From DUPU01 sp050952465 (GTDB lineage: Bacteria > Bacillota > Dehalobacteriia > Dehalobacteriales > Dehalobacteriaceae), in NCBI GenBank assembly GCA_050952465.1, contig JBMNKZ010000014.1, positions 186,001 to 250,000 of the forward strand: a stretch of 64,000 nt of DNA. Direction: 5' to 3'. This document shows, piece after piece, positions 1-7,836 of this stretch. A program made the position numbers and the translations under genes. Each line of letters opens with the position of its first letter. Positions within the stretch are counted from its first letter, which is position 1. The notes below the pieces were generated by a model, which saw nothing but the letters and a program-made list of their open reading frames with translations, made no database searches and was not told the DNA's origin.

Positions 1-418
1 AGGTAATGATAAAGCATAAAACTATATAATTAAATCCCTGAGGAAAAGTTTCCCTAATTATTAGTAAATGAGAAAGGGTCCAGGCGAAAAGAAATACCCC
101 TGTAAAGGAATATGTCAACTCTTCTAATGATACCATCCCCAAGATAAGAGGGAAGACATGGAGTAGAAGTATTACAAATAATATTTCACCTGGTATCAAA
201 GCCGTCACCCATGCGGAACCTATGATTAAAAGGCCGGCCACATATCCAAAAATAAAAAATGTCTTGTATCCCCGATTTCTCATCATCCTACCATATTCAT
301 AAAGTCCTAATAAAATGATTATTCCTACACCAAACTTAAACCAGAATCCTCCGATATAGGAAGCCCAAATAATAAGAGGAATACCTACCAAAGCACTGAT
401 TATTCGCTGCCAAAGCAT
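1..418 (-). CDS. cdsA: Phosphatidate cytidylyltransferase, N-terminal part (cut by window edge)
   Basis: Reading from ATG at 418 gives about 139 residues of a very hydrophobic protein (begins MLWQRIISALVGIPLIIWA) without a stop, so the C-terminal half, including the CDP-alcohol signature, lies outside the window. CdsA makes CDP-diacylglycerol from phosphatidate and CTP in the membrane. The call rests on the N-terminal membrane pattern and on its position 3 nt after the uppS stop, the standard uppS-cdsA order in Firmicutes. The catalytic part cannot be checked here. Confidence 0.85.
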   Translation of the reverse strand, partial: MLWQRIISALVGIPLIIWASYIGGFWFKFGVGIIILLGLYEYGRMMRNRGYKTFFIFGYVAGLLIIGSAWVTALIPGEILFVILLLHVFPLILGMVSLEELTYSFTGVFLFAWTLSHLLIIRETFPQGFNYIVLCFIIT

Positions 419-421
419 TAA

Positions 422-1201
422 CTACACTCCTCCGTATCTGCGGTTTCTACCTTGATAACTTAGTATCGCACGATAAAATTCCACTTTATTAAAATCCGGC
501 CAGTAAATGCTTGTAAAATATAATTCCGCATAAGCTAACTGCCATAAGAGAAAATTACTAATTCTATATTCTCCGGAGGGCCGGATCAAAAGATCAGGAT
601 CAGGTTGCCCCGCGGTAAAAAAATACGAGGAAAATAACTTTTCTGTAATATCGCTGCTCTTTAATGCCCCTATCTTGACATCCTCTGCAAAAGCTTTGGC
701 TGCTTCCACTATCTCCATGCGCCCCCCATAATTAAGAGCCACATTTAATTGGAGTCCCGAATTTTGAGCTGTTGTTTTTTCTGCCTTGGATAATTCAACT
801 CTTGCTTCAGTCGGAAGTTCATTGATCGAACCAATAGTACGAATTTTGATATTCTGCCGATGAAGTTCATCAAGTTCTTTTTGCAAATATTCTACAATTA
901 GATTCATGAGCACACTAACTTCTTCTTTGGGTCTTTTCCAATTTTCTGTAGAGAAAGCATAAACGGTCAGTACTGGTATTTTTAACTCTACAGAGGCTTC
1001 AATCACTTTTCTCAGTGCTTCTACCCCATACCTATGTCCGGCAGTACGGGGTAACCCCCTCTTTTTTGCCCATCTGCCGTTCCCATCCATAATTATTGCC
1101 AAATGTTGGGGTATTTTAGTCCTGTCCACTTGGGCAAGTAATTTTTTCTCCAAATTCTGTTGTTTTTTATTTTGGAAAATATAGGTCAAAAACTTCCGCA
1201 C
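422..1201 (-). CDS. uppS: Isoprenyl (undecaprenyl) diphosphate synthase
   Basis: Cis-prenyltransferase that makes undecaprenyl diphosphate, the lipid carrier for peptidoglycan and wall polymers. The signature IIMDGNGRWAKKRG with the catalytic Asp sits near residue 39, and the C-terminal RPSGEYRISNFLLWQ substrate-binding motif is intact. The GTG at 1201 is preferred over upstream in-frame codons because AAAGGAGG lies 7 nt before it; this gives 259 aa, normal for the family. It is the first gene of the uppS-cdsA pair, separated from the ferredoxin gene by a terminator and short palindromes. Confidence 0.95.
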   Translation of the reverse strand: MRKFLTYIFQNKKQQNLEKKLLAQVDRTKIPQHLAIIMDGNGRWAKKRGLPRTAGHRYGVEALRKVIEASVELKIPVLTVYAFSTENWKRPKEEVSVLMNLIVEYLQKELDELHRQNIKIRTIGSINELPTEARVELSKAEKTTAQNSGLQLNVALNYGGRMEIVEAAKAFAEDVKIGALKSSDITEKLFSSYFFTAGQPDPDLLIRPSGEYRISNFLLWQLAYAELYFTSIYWPDFNKVEFYRAILSYQGRNRRYGGV

Positions 1202-1286
1202 AAGCGAACCTCCTTTAAAGGTTAGGAGGGACACAGTCCCCAATTATGGTTAGGGACACACACATCCTACCCAATTTATTTAAAAT

Positions 1287-1307
1287 GACCCCCTCAAAGA
1301 GGGGGTC
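1287..1307 (-). terminator. Hairpin terminator after the ferredoxin gene
   Basis: Perfect 9-bp stem (1287-1295 with 1299-1307) and a 3-nt loop, starting 6 nt after the ferredoxin stop. The minus-strand tail is ATTTTAAAT, a weak U-tract. Confidence 0.7.
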
Positions 1308-1313
1308 TGAAGA

Positions 1314-1478
1314 TTACTCTTCAATTATTGCACCGCTTGGGCAAGCATCGACACATGCGCCGCACTCTACGCATTCATCTTGGTCAATTACGTAAATGTC
1401 ACCCTCTTTAATGGCATCGTTGGGGCATTCATCCATACAAGTACCACAAGCAACACATTCATCTGTAATTTTATACAA
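1314..1478 (-). CDS. 2[4Fe-4S] ferredoxin (54 aa)
   Basis: Small clostridial-type ferredoxin with two complete CxxCxxCxxxCP cluster motifs (CVACGTCMDECP and CVECGACVDACP), so it should carry two low-potential [4Fe-4S] clusters and act as a soluble electron carrier. The start is a TTG at 1478, with GGAGG 8 nt upstream. The ribosome binding site overlaps the stop of the PASTA gene, so the two are probably co-transcribed. Its place between frr and uppS says nothing clear about its redox partner. Confidence 0.93.
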   Translation of the reverse strand: MYKITDECVACGTCMDECPNDAIKEGDIYVIDQDECVECGACVDACPSGAIIEE

Positions 1479-1493
1479 CCACTACACCTCCTT

Positions 1494-1706
1494 TCAACTA
1501 CACACCCACTTTTGAAATGACAATATTAATTCTACTTCCTGTCCAGATGTGCGTTGTCGAACTACCCGACAGCCTCCCTCAGGCTGCCCGCCTTTAGTAG
1601 ATTTGGTTATACCAACCGACGTCACGACAAAACCATGCTGTTTTAAAATTTTCACAGCCTCATCTTCATATAATCCTAAAACATCCGGTACAGAAAAATT
1701 AATCAT
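1494..1706 (-). CDS. Small single-PASTA-domain protein
   Basis: A 70-aa protein that is essentially one PASTA repeat: the start FSVPDVLGLYEDEAVKIL and the following beta strands match the beta-lactam/muropeptide-binding fold found at the ends of PrkC kinases and PBPs. There is no kinase, transpeptidase or membrane segment, so it is a free-standing cytosolic PASTA unit of unknown role. ATG at 1706 is preferred over GTG at 1709 because of its 7-nt spacing from GAGGA. It lies between frr and the ferredoxin gene. Confidence 0.75.
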   Translation of the reverse strand: MINFSVPDVLGLYEDEAVKILKQHGFVVTSVGITKSTKGGQPEGGCRVVRQRTSGQEVELILSFQKWVCS

Positions 1707-1718
1707 CACTTATCCTCG

Positions 1719-2276
1719 TTATACTTCCATTATTTCTTTTTCTTTTGTATTCATTACATCATCTATTTTTTTTACAAATTTATCGGTGATTTTTTGTACC
1801 TCGTCCAAACCCCGTTTACTTTCATCTTCGGAAACTTCACGCTCTTTTTCCAGTTCCTTAACCATATCATTAACTTCCCGACGCACATTTCTTACAGCGA
1901 CCCGGGCTTCTTCGGCTTTTTTCCTAACTACCTTAACCAGCTCTTTGCGACGCTCCTCTGTTAATTGAGGAATGCCAATCCTAATTACATTACCGTCATT
2001 ACTGGGGTTTAGCCCTAAATCAGATTTTAGTATCGCCTTTTCAATGGCCGGAATAGTAGACTTATCCCATGGTTGGATTACAAGTAGTCGGGCTTCGGGA
2101 ACGTTGATGTTGGCCATCTGATTTACGGGAGTAAGGGCACCATAATAATCAACTTGAATTTTGTCCAAAAGGGCTGGAGTCGCTCTTCCCGCTCTTAACG
2201 AGGCATAGTCCTTTTTTAAAACATCTAACGTCTTGTTCATTTTTTCTTCAGCTTCTTGAAGAATTTCGCGAATCAT
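1719..2276 (-). CDS. frr: Ribosome recycling factor
   Basis: 185 aa, the usual RRF length, aligning across the family: N-terminal helix with DVLKKDYASLRAGRATPALL, central VNQMANINVPEARLLVI, and a C-terminal helix rich in Lys/Glu. RRF splits the post-termination ribosome together with EF-G. The start overlaps the pyrH stop in a TAATG arrangement, so translation of the two is coupled. Confidence 0.97.
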   Translation of the reverse strand: MIREILQEAEEKMNKTLDVLKKDYASLRAGRATPALLDKIQVDYYGALTPVNQMANINVPEARLLVIQPWDKSTIPAIEKAILKSDLGLNPSNDGNVIRIGIPQLTEERRKELVKVVRKKAEEARVAVRNVRREVNDMVKELEKEREVSEDESKRGLDEVQKITDKFVKKIDDVMNTKEKEIMEV

Positions 2277-2998
2277 TATTTTCCCTCCCCTACATAGGTT
2301 CCTAGTTCTTCACCTAAAACTACTCTTAGGATGTTACCCTGCTGATTAATATTAAAAACAATTAAGGGTAAGCCATTATCTTTGCATAGAGATGCCGCTG
2401 TGGAATCCATCACACCAAGTCCTTGATTTAAGACCTCCATATAGCTAAGATTGTCATATTTCTTTGCTTTTTGGTTCTTCATTGGGTCAGAATCATAGAC
2501 TCCATCTACCTTTTTAGCCATTAGAATCACTTCGGCTTCAATCTCGGCTGCTCGAAGAGCCGCCGTGGTATCAGTTGAAAAATACGGGTTCCCTGTGCCG
2601 GCGGCAAATATTACCACTCGACCTTTTTCCAAGTGCCTAATGGCACGACGCCTGATGTACGGCTCAGCAATTTGCCGCATTTCAATGGCCACCTGAACCC
2701 TAGTATCTACTTCTACCTTTTCTAAAGCATCTTGCAGAGCTAAAGAATTCATTACAGTGGCTAACATGCCCATATAGTCTGCCGTGGCCCGATCCATCCC
2801 TCTGGCACTACCGGCAATACCGCGCCAAATATTGCCGCCACCTACGACTATTGCTACCTCGACCCCTGCCAAGCGAACCTCTTTCACCTGTTCTGCAATG
2901 GAACTAAGCATATCCTGATCAATCCCATAACCCAAGTTCCCGGCCAATGCTTCTCCGCTAAGCTTTAAAACTACCCTTTTATATTTAGGATGACCCAT
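2276..2998 (-). CDS. pyrH: UMP kinase
   Basis: Bacterial-type UMP kinase of the amino acid kinase family, 240 aa, which phosphorylates UMP to UDP. Visible motifs are KLSGEALAG at the N-terminus, the VGGGNIWRG glycine-rich loop near residue 50, and KKVDGVYDSDP near residue 165. It lies in the conserved tsf-pyrH-frr order, but a strong terminator separates it from tsf. Confidence 0.97.
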   Translation of the reverse strand: MGHPKYKRVVLKLSGEALAGNLGYGIDQDMLSSIAEQVKEVRLAGVEVAIVVGGGNIWRGIAGSARGMDRATADYMGMLATVMNSLALQDALEKVEVDTRVQVAIEMRQIAEPYIRRRAIRHLEKGRVVIFAAGTGNPYFSTDTTAALRAAEIEAEVILMAKKVDGVYDSDPMKNQKAKKYDNLSYMEVLNQGLGVMDSTAASLCKDNGLPLIVFNINQQGNILRVVLGEELGTYVGEGK

Positions 2999-3075
2999 AT
3001 AATGCTACCTCCAGTCTACCACAATATGTTTCTACATTAATGACATAAATCCTTTTAAGAAAGAAGGAGTTTTTC

Positions 3076-3102
3076 TAAAAAAAAAGCACAATAGTTGTGC
3101 TC
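3076..3102 (-). terminator. Rho-independent terminator after tsf
   Basis: Stem AGCACAA/TTGTGCT (3085-3091 with 3095-3101), 3-nt loop, then nine T residues on the minus strand. It begins just past the tsf stop and separates tsf from pyrH. Confidence 0.92.
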
Positions 3103-3104
3103 TT

Positions 3105-3758
3105 TTAATTTTTACCCTGGGTCATTGCCTGTACTTCTGCCGCTAAATCATTGCTTTTTTTCTCAATACCTTCTGCGACCTGATATCTGACAAATCTTCT
3201 TACAGAAATATTTTCACCGATTTTTGATATCTTTTCCGTAATCAGATCCTGAACGGTCATATCCGGATCTTTAATATAAGGCTGTTCTAATAAGCATACT
3301 TCCTTATAATATTTTTCGATTCTTCCTTCTACCATCTTGTCTACAACCTTTTCCGGTTTACCTTCATTTAGAGCCTGTGCCCGAATGATTTCTTTTTCCT
3401 TGGCAATGACATCAGCAGAAATTTCTTCCCGAGAAACAAATTCCGGTTTAGATGCGGCTATCTGCATCGCAATATCCCGGCACAATTGACGAAATTCATC
3501 AGTTTTGGCTACAAAATCAGTTTCACAGTTAACTTCTACTAAAACACCGATTCTTCCGCCCCCATGTATGTAAGACTCCACTAATCCTTCCGCGGCTATC
3601 CGGCCCGCTTTTTTGGCTGCTGCGGCCAAGCCCTTTTCCCTCAAAAACTCAATAGCTTTGTCCATATCGCCATTCATTTCAGTAAGAGCTTTTTTGCAAT
3701 CCATCATTCCTGCGCCGGTTCTCTCGCGCAATTCTTTTACCATTGCTGCTGTAATCAT
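3105..3758 (-). CDS. tsf: Elongation factor Ts
   Basis: Nucleotide exchange factor for EF-Tu. The N-terminal UBA-like segment MITAAMVKELRERTGAG and MMDCKKAL are diagnostic, and the EF-Tu-contacting core VNCETDFVAKTDEF is present near residue 80. ATG at 3758 is chosen because it gives the conserved N-terminus (217 aa) with GGAGG about 10 nt upstream; the six extra residues from 3776 are not conserved. It follows rpsB but is separated from it by a terminator and 240 bp. Confidence 0.97.
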   Translation of the reverse strand: MITAAMVKELRERTGAGMMDCKKALTEMNGDMDKAIEFLREKGLAAAAKKAGRIAAEGLVESYIHGGGRIGVLVEVNCETDFVAKTDEFRQLCRDIAMQIAASKPEFVSREEISADVIAKEKEIIRAQALNEGKPEKVVDKMVEGRIEKYYKEVCLLEQPYIKDPDMTVQDLITEKISKIGENISVRRFVRYQVAEGIEKKSNDLAAEVQAMTQGKN

Positions 3759-3937
3759 TTTTATTTCGACCTCCATTTAGTTTTTAGTTTAAGTTAGACA
3801 GTTGTTAGTTGGTAATAATCTCGCTCCCTGAGGAGGATATCACGCAGTGACAGGGGGAGTTCAAATCCTTTGCTTAGCTTTCTTAGTTTACTCCTTCCGT
3901 CAGCCACGCTGCCACCTCCCTCAAAGAGGAATGTCAT

Positions 3938-3987
3938 AAAAAAGGTAGAGATGAGATAGGGTCATACTACCCTTGGTCATCCCTACC
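3938..3987 (-). terminator. Terminator after rpsB
   Basis: 11-bp stem with one G-U pair (3944-3954 with 3977-3987) enclosing a smaller GGGT/ACCC hairpin, then six Ts on the minus strand. It starts about 12 nt after the rpsB stop, so tsf either depends on read-through or has its own promoter in 3777-3937. Confidence 0.85.
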
Positions 3988-3999
3988 TATTACTCATTA

Positions 4000-4698
4000 T
4001 TATTCAGCCATAGTTTGACCTTGGTTACCCTCAATTACCGCATCAGCAATTTTTGCAGTGAGAAGCTTTACCGCTCTGATGGCATCGTCGTTACCAGGAA
4101 TCACATAATCGACTTCATCAGGGTCACAATTAGTATCAACAATAGCCACAATAGGTATCCCTAATCGACGTGCTTCTGCTACGGCAATTCTTTCTTTCCG
4201 AGGATCCACTATGAAAATCGCACCCGGAAGCTGTTTCATATCTTTAATCCCGCCTAAGAATCTCTCCAGCTTCTCTTGTTGAGCTTTCAACTGAGATACT
4301 TCTTTTTTGGGAAGTAATTCAAAAGTGCCATCCTCTTCCATTCTTTCTAACTCACGCAAGCGGTCAATTCGTTTTTGGATGGTGGGAAAGTTAGTAAGCA
4401 TACCACCCAACCAACGCTCATGAACATAGAACATTTCACATCGGATAGCTTCTTCTTTTATAGACTCTTGAGCTTGTTTTTTAGTACCGACAAAAAGCAC
4501 GCTTTTCCCTTCTGCTGCCACATTTTTAATAAAGTTGTAGGCTTCCTCTACCTTACCTACAGTTTTCTGTAAATCGATAATGTAGATACCGTTTCTCTCA
4601 GTAAAAATGTAAGGAGCCATTTTAGGGTTCCAACGTCGAGTTTGGTGTCCAAAATGTACACCTGCCTCTAAAAGCTGTTTCATGGAAATAATTGACAT
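4000..4698 (-). CDS. rpsB: 30S ribosomal protein S2
   Basis: Full S2 of 232 aa starting MSIISMKQLLEAGVHFGHQ, followed by the conserved RRWNPKMAPYIF and later the IVDTNCDPDEVDYVIPGNDD segment. The ATG at 4698 has AAGGAGG 6 nt upstream; the longer upstream frame is leader sequence. The gene has its own promoter and a structured leader (next entries). Confidence 0.97.
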   Translation of the reverse strand: MSIISMKQLLEAGVHFGHQTRRWNPKMAPYIFTERNGIYIIDLQKTVGKVEEAYNFIKNVAAEGKSVLFVGTKKQAQESIKEEAIRCEMFYVHERWLGGMLTNFPTIQKRIDRLRELERMEEDGTFELLPKKEVSQLKAQQEKLERFLGGIKDMKQLPGAIFIVDPRKERIAVAEARRLGIPIVAIVDTNCDPDEVDYVIPGNDDAIRAVKLLTAKIADAVIEGNQGQTMAE

Positions 4699-4795
4699 AT
4701 TCATCCTCCTTTTTGTTGTTCCTCCGTCTCCTTCTTTTGTCCCACCGAACCCTAAGGCACCCCGGTGATACATCCGGAGACGTGTGTATTAACAC
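4699..4795 (-). promoter_or_regulatory. Structured 5' leader of rpsB (probable S2 autoregulatory leader)
   Basis: Between the promoter and the rpsB start there is about 100 nt of folded RNA: CGTCTCC near the 5' end (4776-4782) pairs with GGAGACG just before the ribosome binding site (4725-4731), enclosing a GC-rich branch. Firmicutes rpsB often carries a leader bound by S2 as feedback control. I see the base pairing; the control is inferred. Confidence 0.5.
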
Positions 4796-4802
4796 CTGAA
4801 AC

Positions 4803-4832
4803 AGTATAGCATGAAGTGACCGTAGTTTGCAA
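4803..4832 (-). promoter_or_regulatory. Sigma-A promoter of rpsB
   Basis: -35 TTGCAA at 4827-4832 and -10 TATACT at 4803-4808 with an 18-nt spacer, directly upstream of the rpsB leader and just below the hslU stop. Confidence 0.7.
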
Positions 4833-4836
4833 GTTT

Positions 4837-6225
4837 TTACAAAATATATTTACTTAAATCCTCGTTTTTAATCACGTTTTCCAGCTTCTTCTCCACATAC
4901 TCCCTGGTAATATAAATTGAGTCCGGAGCAGCGTCGGGGGCATCAAATAAAAGATCTTCCAATACCTTTTCTAGAATGGTATGGAGCCTTCTGGCACCTA
5001 TGTTTTCCGTCTGGGCATTGACCATATCGGCTATTTCCGCAATGGCCGTAATTCCGTCTTCAGTGAAACTTATATTTACCCCATCTGTTTGCAGAAGGGC
5101 AACATATTGTTTGATAAGTGAATTCTCAGGCTCCAGTAAGATGCGTTTAAAATCATCTCGATATAAACTATCCAGTTCCACCCGAATAGGGAAACGGCCC
5201 TGGAGTTCTGGAATTAGATCCGAGGGCTTAGCGACATGAAAAGCTCCCGCGGCAATAAAAAGCATATAGTCAGTTTTTACGGGCCCGTGTTTAGTCATCA
5301 CTGTAGAACCTTCTACTATAGGAAGAATATCCCTTTGTACTCCGCCCCGGGAAACATCCGGCCCTCCATGGGAGTCCTTGCCGGCAATTTTATCAATCTC
5401 ATCCAAGAAAATAATTCCCGATTGTTCCGCTCGATATACGCCCTGACGTACAACTTCATCCATATCAATTAATTTTTGGGCTTCCTCTTGGGTGAGAATT
5501 TTTCTGGCTTCAGCGACCGGCAGCTTCCGCTTCTTTTTTTTCTTCGGAAGCATCCCTCCCAACATATCCTGGAGATTAATACCCATTTCCTCCATCCCGG
5601 TTCCGCCTAAAAACTCAAACATGGGAGAGGATTGTTCTTCTATTTCCACCTCAACGATCTCCTCTTCCATCTCTCCCCGAGCTAGACGTTCTTTAATGAA
5701 GGCTCTTTTTCTGGTTATTTCCTCATGAGCACTTTGATTTTGCTCCATTGTATTAGACATGCCACCGCCAAATAGCATTTCCATGGGATTCCGTCCCGTG
5801 TTCTTCCCAGGTAAGGGTGCCAAAAGATCCAAGAGACGGGCTTCTGCCATCCTTTCCCCTTTGCTTCTTACCTGCTCCATTTTTTCATTTTTAACCATAT
5901 GAATGGCAGTTTCTACAAGATCCCGGATAATGGATTCCACATCTCGTCCCACATATCCTACTTCTGTAAATTTTGTTGCTTCCACCTTGATAAAAGGAGC
6001 ATTAACCAATTTTGCCAGACGCCGGGCAATTTCGGTTTTTCCCACCCCGGTGGGGCCAATCATAATGATGTTTTTAGGCATAATTTCGTCTTGAATGGAC
6101 GGGCCTAGCCGCTGTCTGCGGAATCGATTCCTTAAGGCCACAGCTACGCATCTTTTGGCATTCTGCTGACCAACTATATATTTGTCCAATTCTTTCACAA
6201 TCTGCCGGGGAGTTAAGCTTTCCAT
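4837..6225 (-). CDS. hslU: HslU (ClpY) unfoldase ATPase of the HslUV protease
   Basis: AAA+ ATPase, 462 aa, that unfolds substrates for HslV. It begins MESLTPRQIVKELDKYIVGQ, has Walker A GPTGVGKTEIARR near residue 60, an inserted I domain (about 130-240, with the acidic stretch EMEEEIVEVEIEEQ), Walker B IIFLDEIDK, and ends in SKYIL, the C-terminal tail that docks on HslV. ATG at 6225 is chosen from GGAGG 7 nt upstream. It follows hslV at a 16-nt gap. The codY gene that follows in Bacillus is missing. Confidence 0.97.
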   Translation of the reverse strand: MESLTPRQIVKELDKYIVGQQNAKRCVAVALRNRFRRQRLGPSIQDEIMPKNIIMIGPTGVGKTEIARRLAKLVNAPFIKVEATKFTEVGYVGRDVESIIRDLVETAIHMVKNEKMEQVRSKGERMAEARLLDLLAPLPGKNTGRNPMEMLFGGGMSNTMEQNQSAHEEITRKRAFIKERLARGEMEEEIVEVEIEEQSSPMFEFLGGTGMEEMGINLQDMLGGMLPKKKKKRKLPVAEARKILTQEEAQKLIDMDEVVRQGVYRAEQSGIIFLDEIDKIAGKDSHGGPDVSRGGVQRDILPIVEGSTVMTKHGPVKTDYMLFIAAGAFHVAKPSDLIPELQGRFPIRVELDSLYRDDFKRILLEPENSLIKQYVALLQTDGVNISFTEDGITAIAEIADMVNAQTENIGARRLHTILEKVLEDLLFDAPDAAPDSIYITREYVEKKLENVIKNEDLSKYIL

Positions 6226-6241
6226 CTCTTTCCTCCTTCTC

Positions 6242-6778
6242 TTACAGTTCTTCCACCGTAATATTTTGATTAGTATAAACACAAATACTTGCGGCAATCT
6301 TTAAAGCTTCTTCCGCAATTTCCTTAGGTTTAAGCGTTGAATGGGCCGCCAAAGCCCTAGCAGCAGCCAGAGCATAAGGTCCTCCGGAACCTACTGCTGT
6401 AATATTATCATCAGGCTCAATCACTTCGCCCGTCCCGGATAGTACCAGAAGAGTTTCCTTGTTAGCCACAATCAACATAGCTTCCAGCTGACGCATATAT
6501 TTGTCCATGCGCCATTCTTTCGCTAATTCTACGGCCGCCCGCTGAAGATTCCCCCGGTATTCTTCCAGCTTTTTCTCAAATTTGTCTAAAAGGGTAAAGG
6601 CATCAGCTACTGAGCCGGCAAACCCTGCTACTACCTGATTATTATAAATTTTCCGGACCTTTTTTGCCCCATGCTTCATTGCAATGCTATTCCCTAATGT
6701 TACCTGGCCGTCACCGGCCATCGCCACCTTTCCTTCCCGGCGAATAGCTACAATTGTCGTTCCATGAAACAATCTCAC
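6242..6778 (-). CDS. hslV: HslV (ClpQ) peptidase of the HslUV protease
   Basis: Proteasome beta-like N-terminal nucleophile hydrolase, 178 aa. After MRLFHG comes TTIVAIRREGKVAMAGDGQV, so processing would expose Thr as the nucleophile, the usual HslV form and unlike Bacillus CodW, which uses Ser. Start is GTG at 6778 with GGAGG close by. Co-transcribed with hslU (downstream) and xerC (upstream, 18-nt gap). Confidence 0.96.
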   Translation of the reverse strand: MRLFHGTTIVAIRREGKVAMAGDGQVTLGNSIAMKHGAKKVRKIYNNQVVAGFAGSVADAFTLLDKFEKKLEEYRGNLQRAAVELAKEWRMDKYMRQLEAMLIVANKETLLVLSGTGEVIEPDDNITAVGSGGPYALAAARALAAHSTLKPKEIAEEALKIAASICVYTNQNITVEEL

Positions 6779-6796
6779 ACACCTCCATTTAAAATT

Positions 6797-7711
6797 CTAC
6801 GCTCTTGGATGGGATTTCTCATAAACCGCTTTCATACGTCCTTTGGTCACATGGGTATAAATCTGCGTGGTAGACATATTAACATGACCCAACAACTCTT
6901 GAACCGACCTTAGATCCGCGCCACCTTCCAATAGATGGGTAGCAAATGAATGCCGGAGGGTATGCGGGCTGATTTTCTTCTTTAAAGCAATTTGTTCCAC
7001 ATACTTATTAATAATATTTCGTACGCTTCTCCCAGACAAGCGGGTGCCAAATTTATTTAGAAAAAGAGCATTCTCTGTTTCCTTGTTTTTACCTGCTAAA
7101 TCTCTTCTCCCGCAATCGATATAGGATCGAAGAGCCTTTAGGGCAAGACTGCCAAGAGGTGCGATGCGTTCTTTTCCACCCTTTCCGTAGACCTTTGCAT
7201 AACCTAGAGTGAAATCCAGGTCCTTAAGGTTTAATCCCACCAATTCACTTACCCTCAGCCCCCCGGCATATATCGTCTCTAGAAGGGCCAGATCCCGTTG
7301 CCCCAAAGGTGAAGAATCGGGAGCATTAAGAAGTGCCTCTATTTCAGGATAATATAGAAATTTGGGTAATTTTTTATCCCGCTTAGGTGTATTGATATGA
7401 AGCATTGGATTAACTTTAATCAAATTTTCCCGGGCTAAAAATCGATAAAAAGATCTTAGGGCAGCCACTTTTCTGGCCATAGTTGCTTTATTTATACCCC
7501 TTTTCTGCAGTTCAGCCAGAAAGCGCCGAATAGTTAAATAATCTACATTAACAGGATCTGCCTGGTCAATATCCTTTGATGATTCTTCCGCTAAAAAGCA
7601 AGCGAACTCTGTCAAATCATGGTTATACCCCGCCAAGGTATGAGGCGAGGCATTTTTTTCAATCTTTAAATATGCCATAAATTTTTCCATGAACAGATCC
7701 AAGTCCCTCAC
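6797..7711 (-). CDS. xerC: Tyrosine recombinase XerC-type
   Basis: Site-specific recombinase, 304 aa, expected to resolve chromosome dimers at dif. An N-terminal SAM-like core-binding domain (about 8-95) is followed by the catalytic domain with the full set: Arg in GGLRVSELVG, Lys in YGKGGKER, HTLRHSFATHLL, LLGHVNMSTTQIYTHV with the Tyr nucleophile. Its place between trmFO and hslV matches codV of Bacillus. The GTG start at 7711 is uncertain; an in-frame ATG 21 nt downstream is the alternative. Confidence 0.93.
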   Translation of the reverse strand: MRDLDLFMEKFMAYLKIEKNASPHTLAGYNHDLTEFACFLAEESSKDIDQADPVNVDYLTIRRFLAELQKRGINKATMARKVAALRSFYRFLARENLIKVNPMLHINTPKRDKKLPKFLYYPEIEALLNAPDSSPLGQRDLALLETIYAGGLRVSELVGLNLKDLDFTLGYAKVYGKGGKERIAPLGSLALKALRSYIDCGRRDLAGKNKETENALFLNKFGTRLSGRSVRNIINKYVEQIALKKKISPHTLRHSFATHLLEGGADLRSVQELLGHVNMSTTQIYTHVTKGRMKAVYEKSHPRA

Positions 7712-7781
7712 CCCTTGATTTGTTAACGAACCTTAAATTCTTACTGTGTTCAGAATGACATTTTACAACTGCAAATGCATA

Positions 7782-7836
7782 ACTAACTTGGCGTTTGACT
7801 CCCGCCATTGATGCGGGAGACTTACGCCAAGTTAGT
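7782..7836. repeat. 55-bp palindrome overlapping the 3' end of trmFO
   Basis: Outer arms 7782-7794 and 7824-7836 are 13-bp perfect inverted repeats (ACTAACTTGGCGT / ACGCCAAGTTAGT). Inner arms 7799-7805 and 7813-7819 (CTCCCGC/GCGGGAG) add 7 bp, with 4x4 internal mismatches. The upper arm codes for the last residues of TrmFO and abuts its stop. No T-tract follows on the minus strand. Confidence 0.85.

Noticed and set aside
1549..1968. 139-aa plus-strand frame
   Set aside because: Antisense shadow of frr and the PASTA gene; Ser/Thr-rich composition typical of reverse reading.
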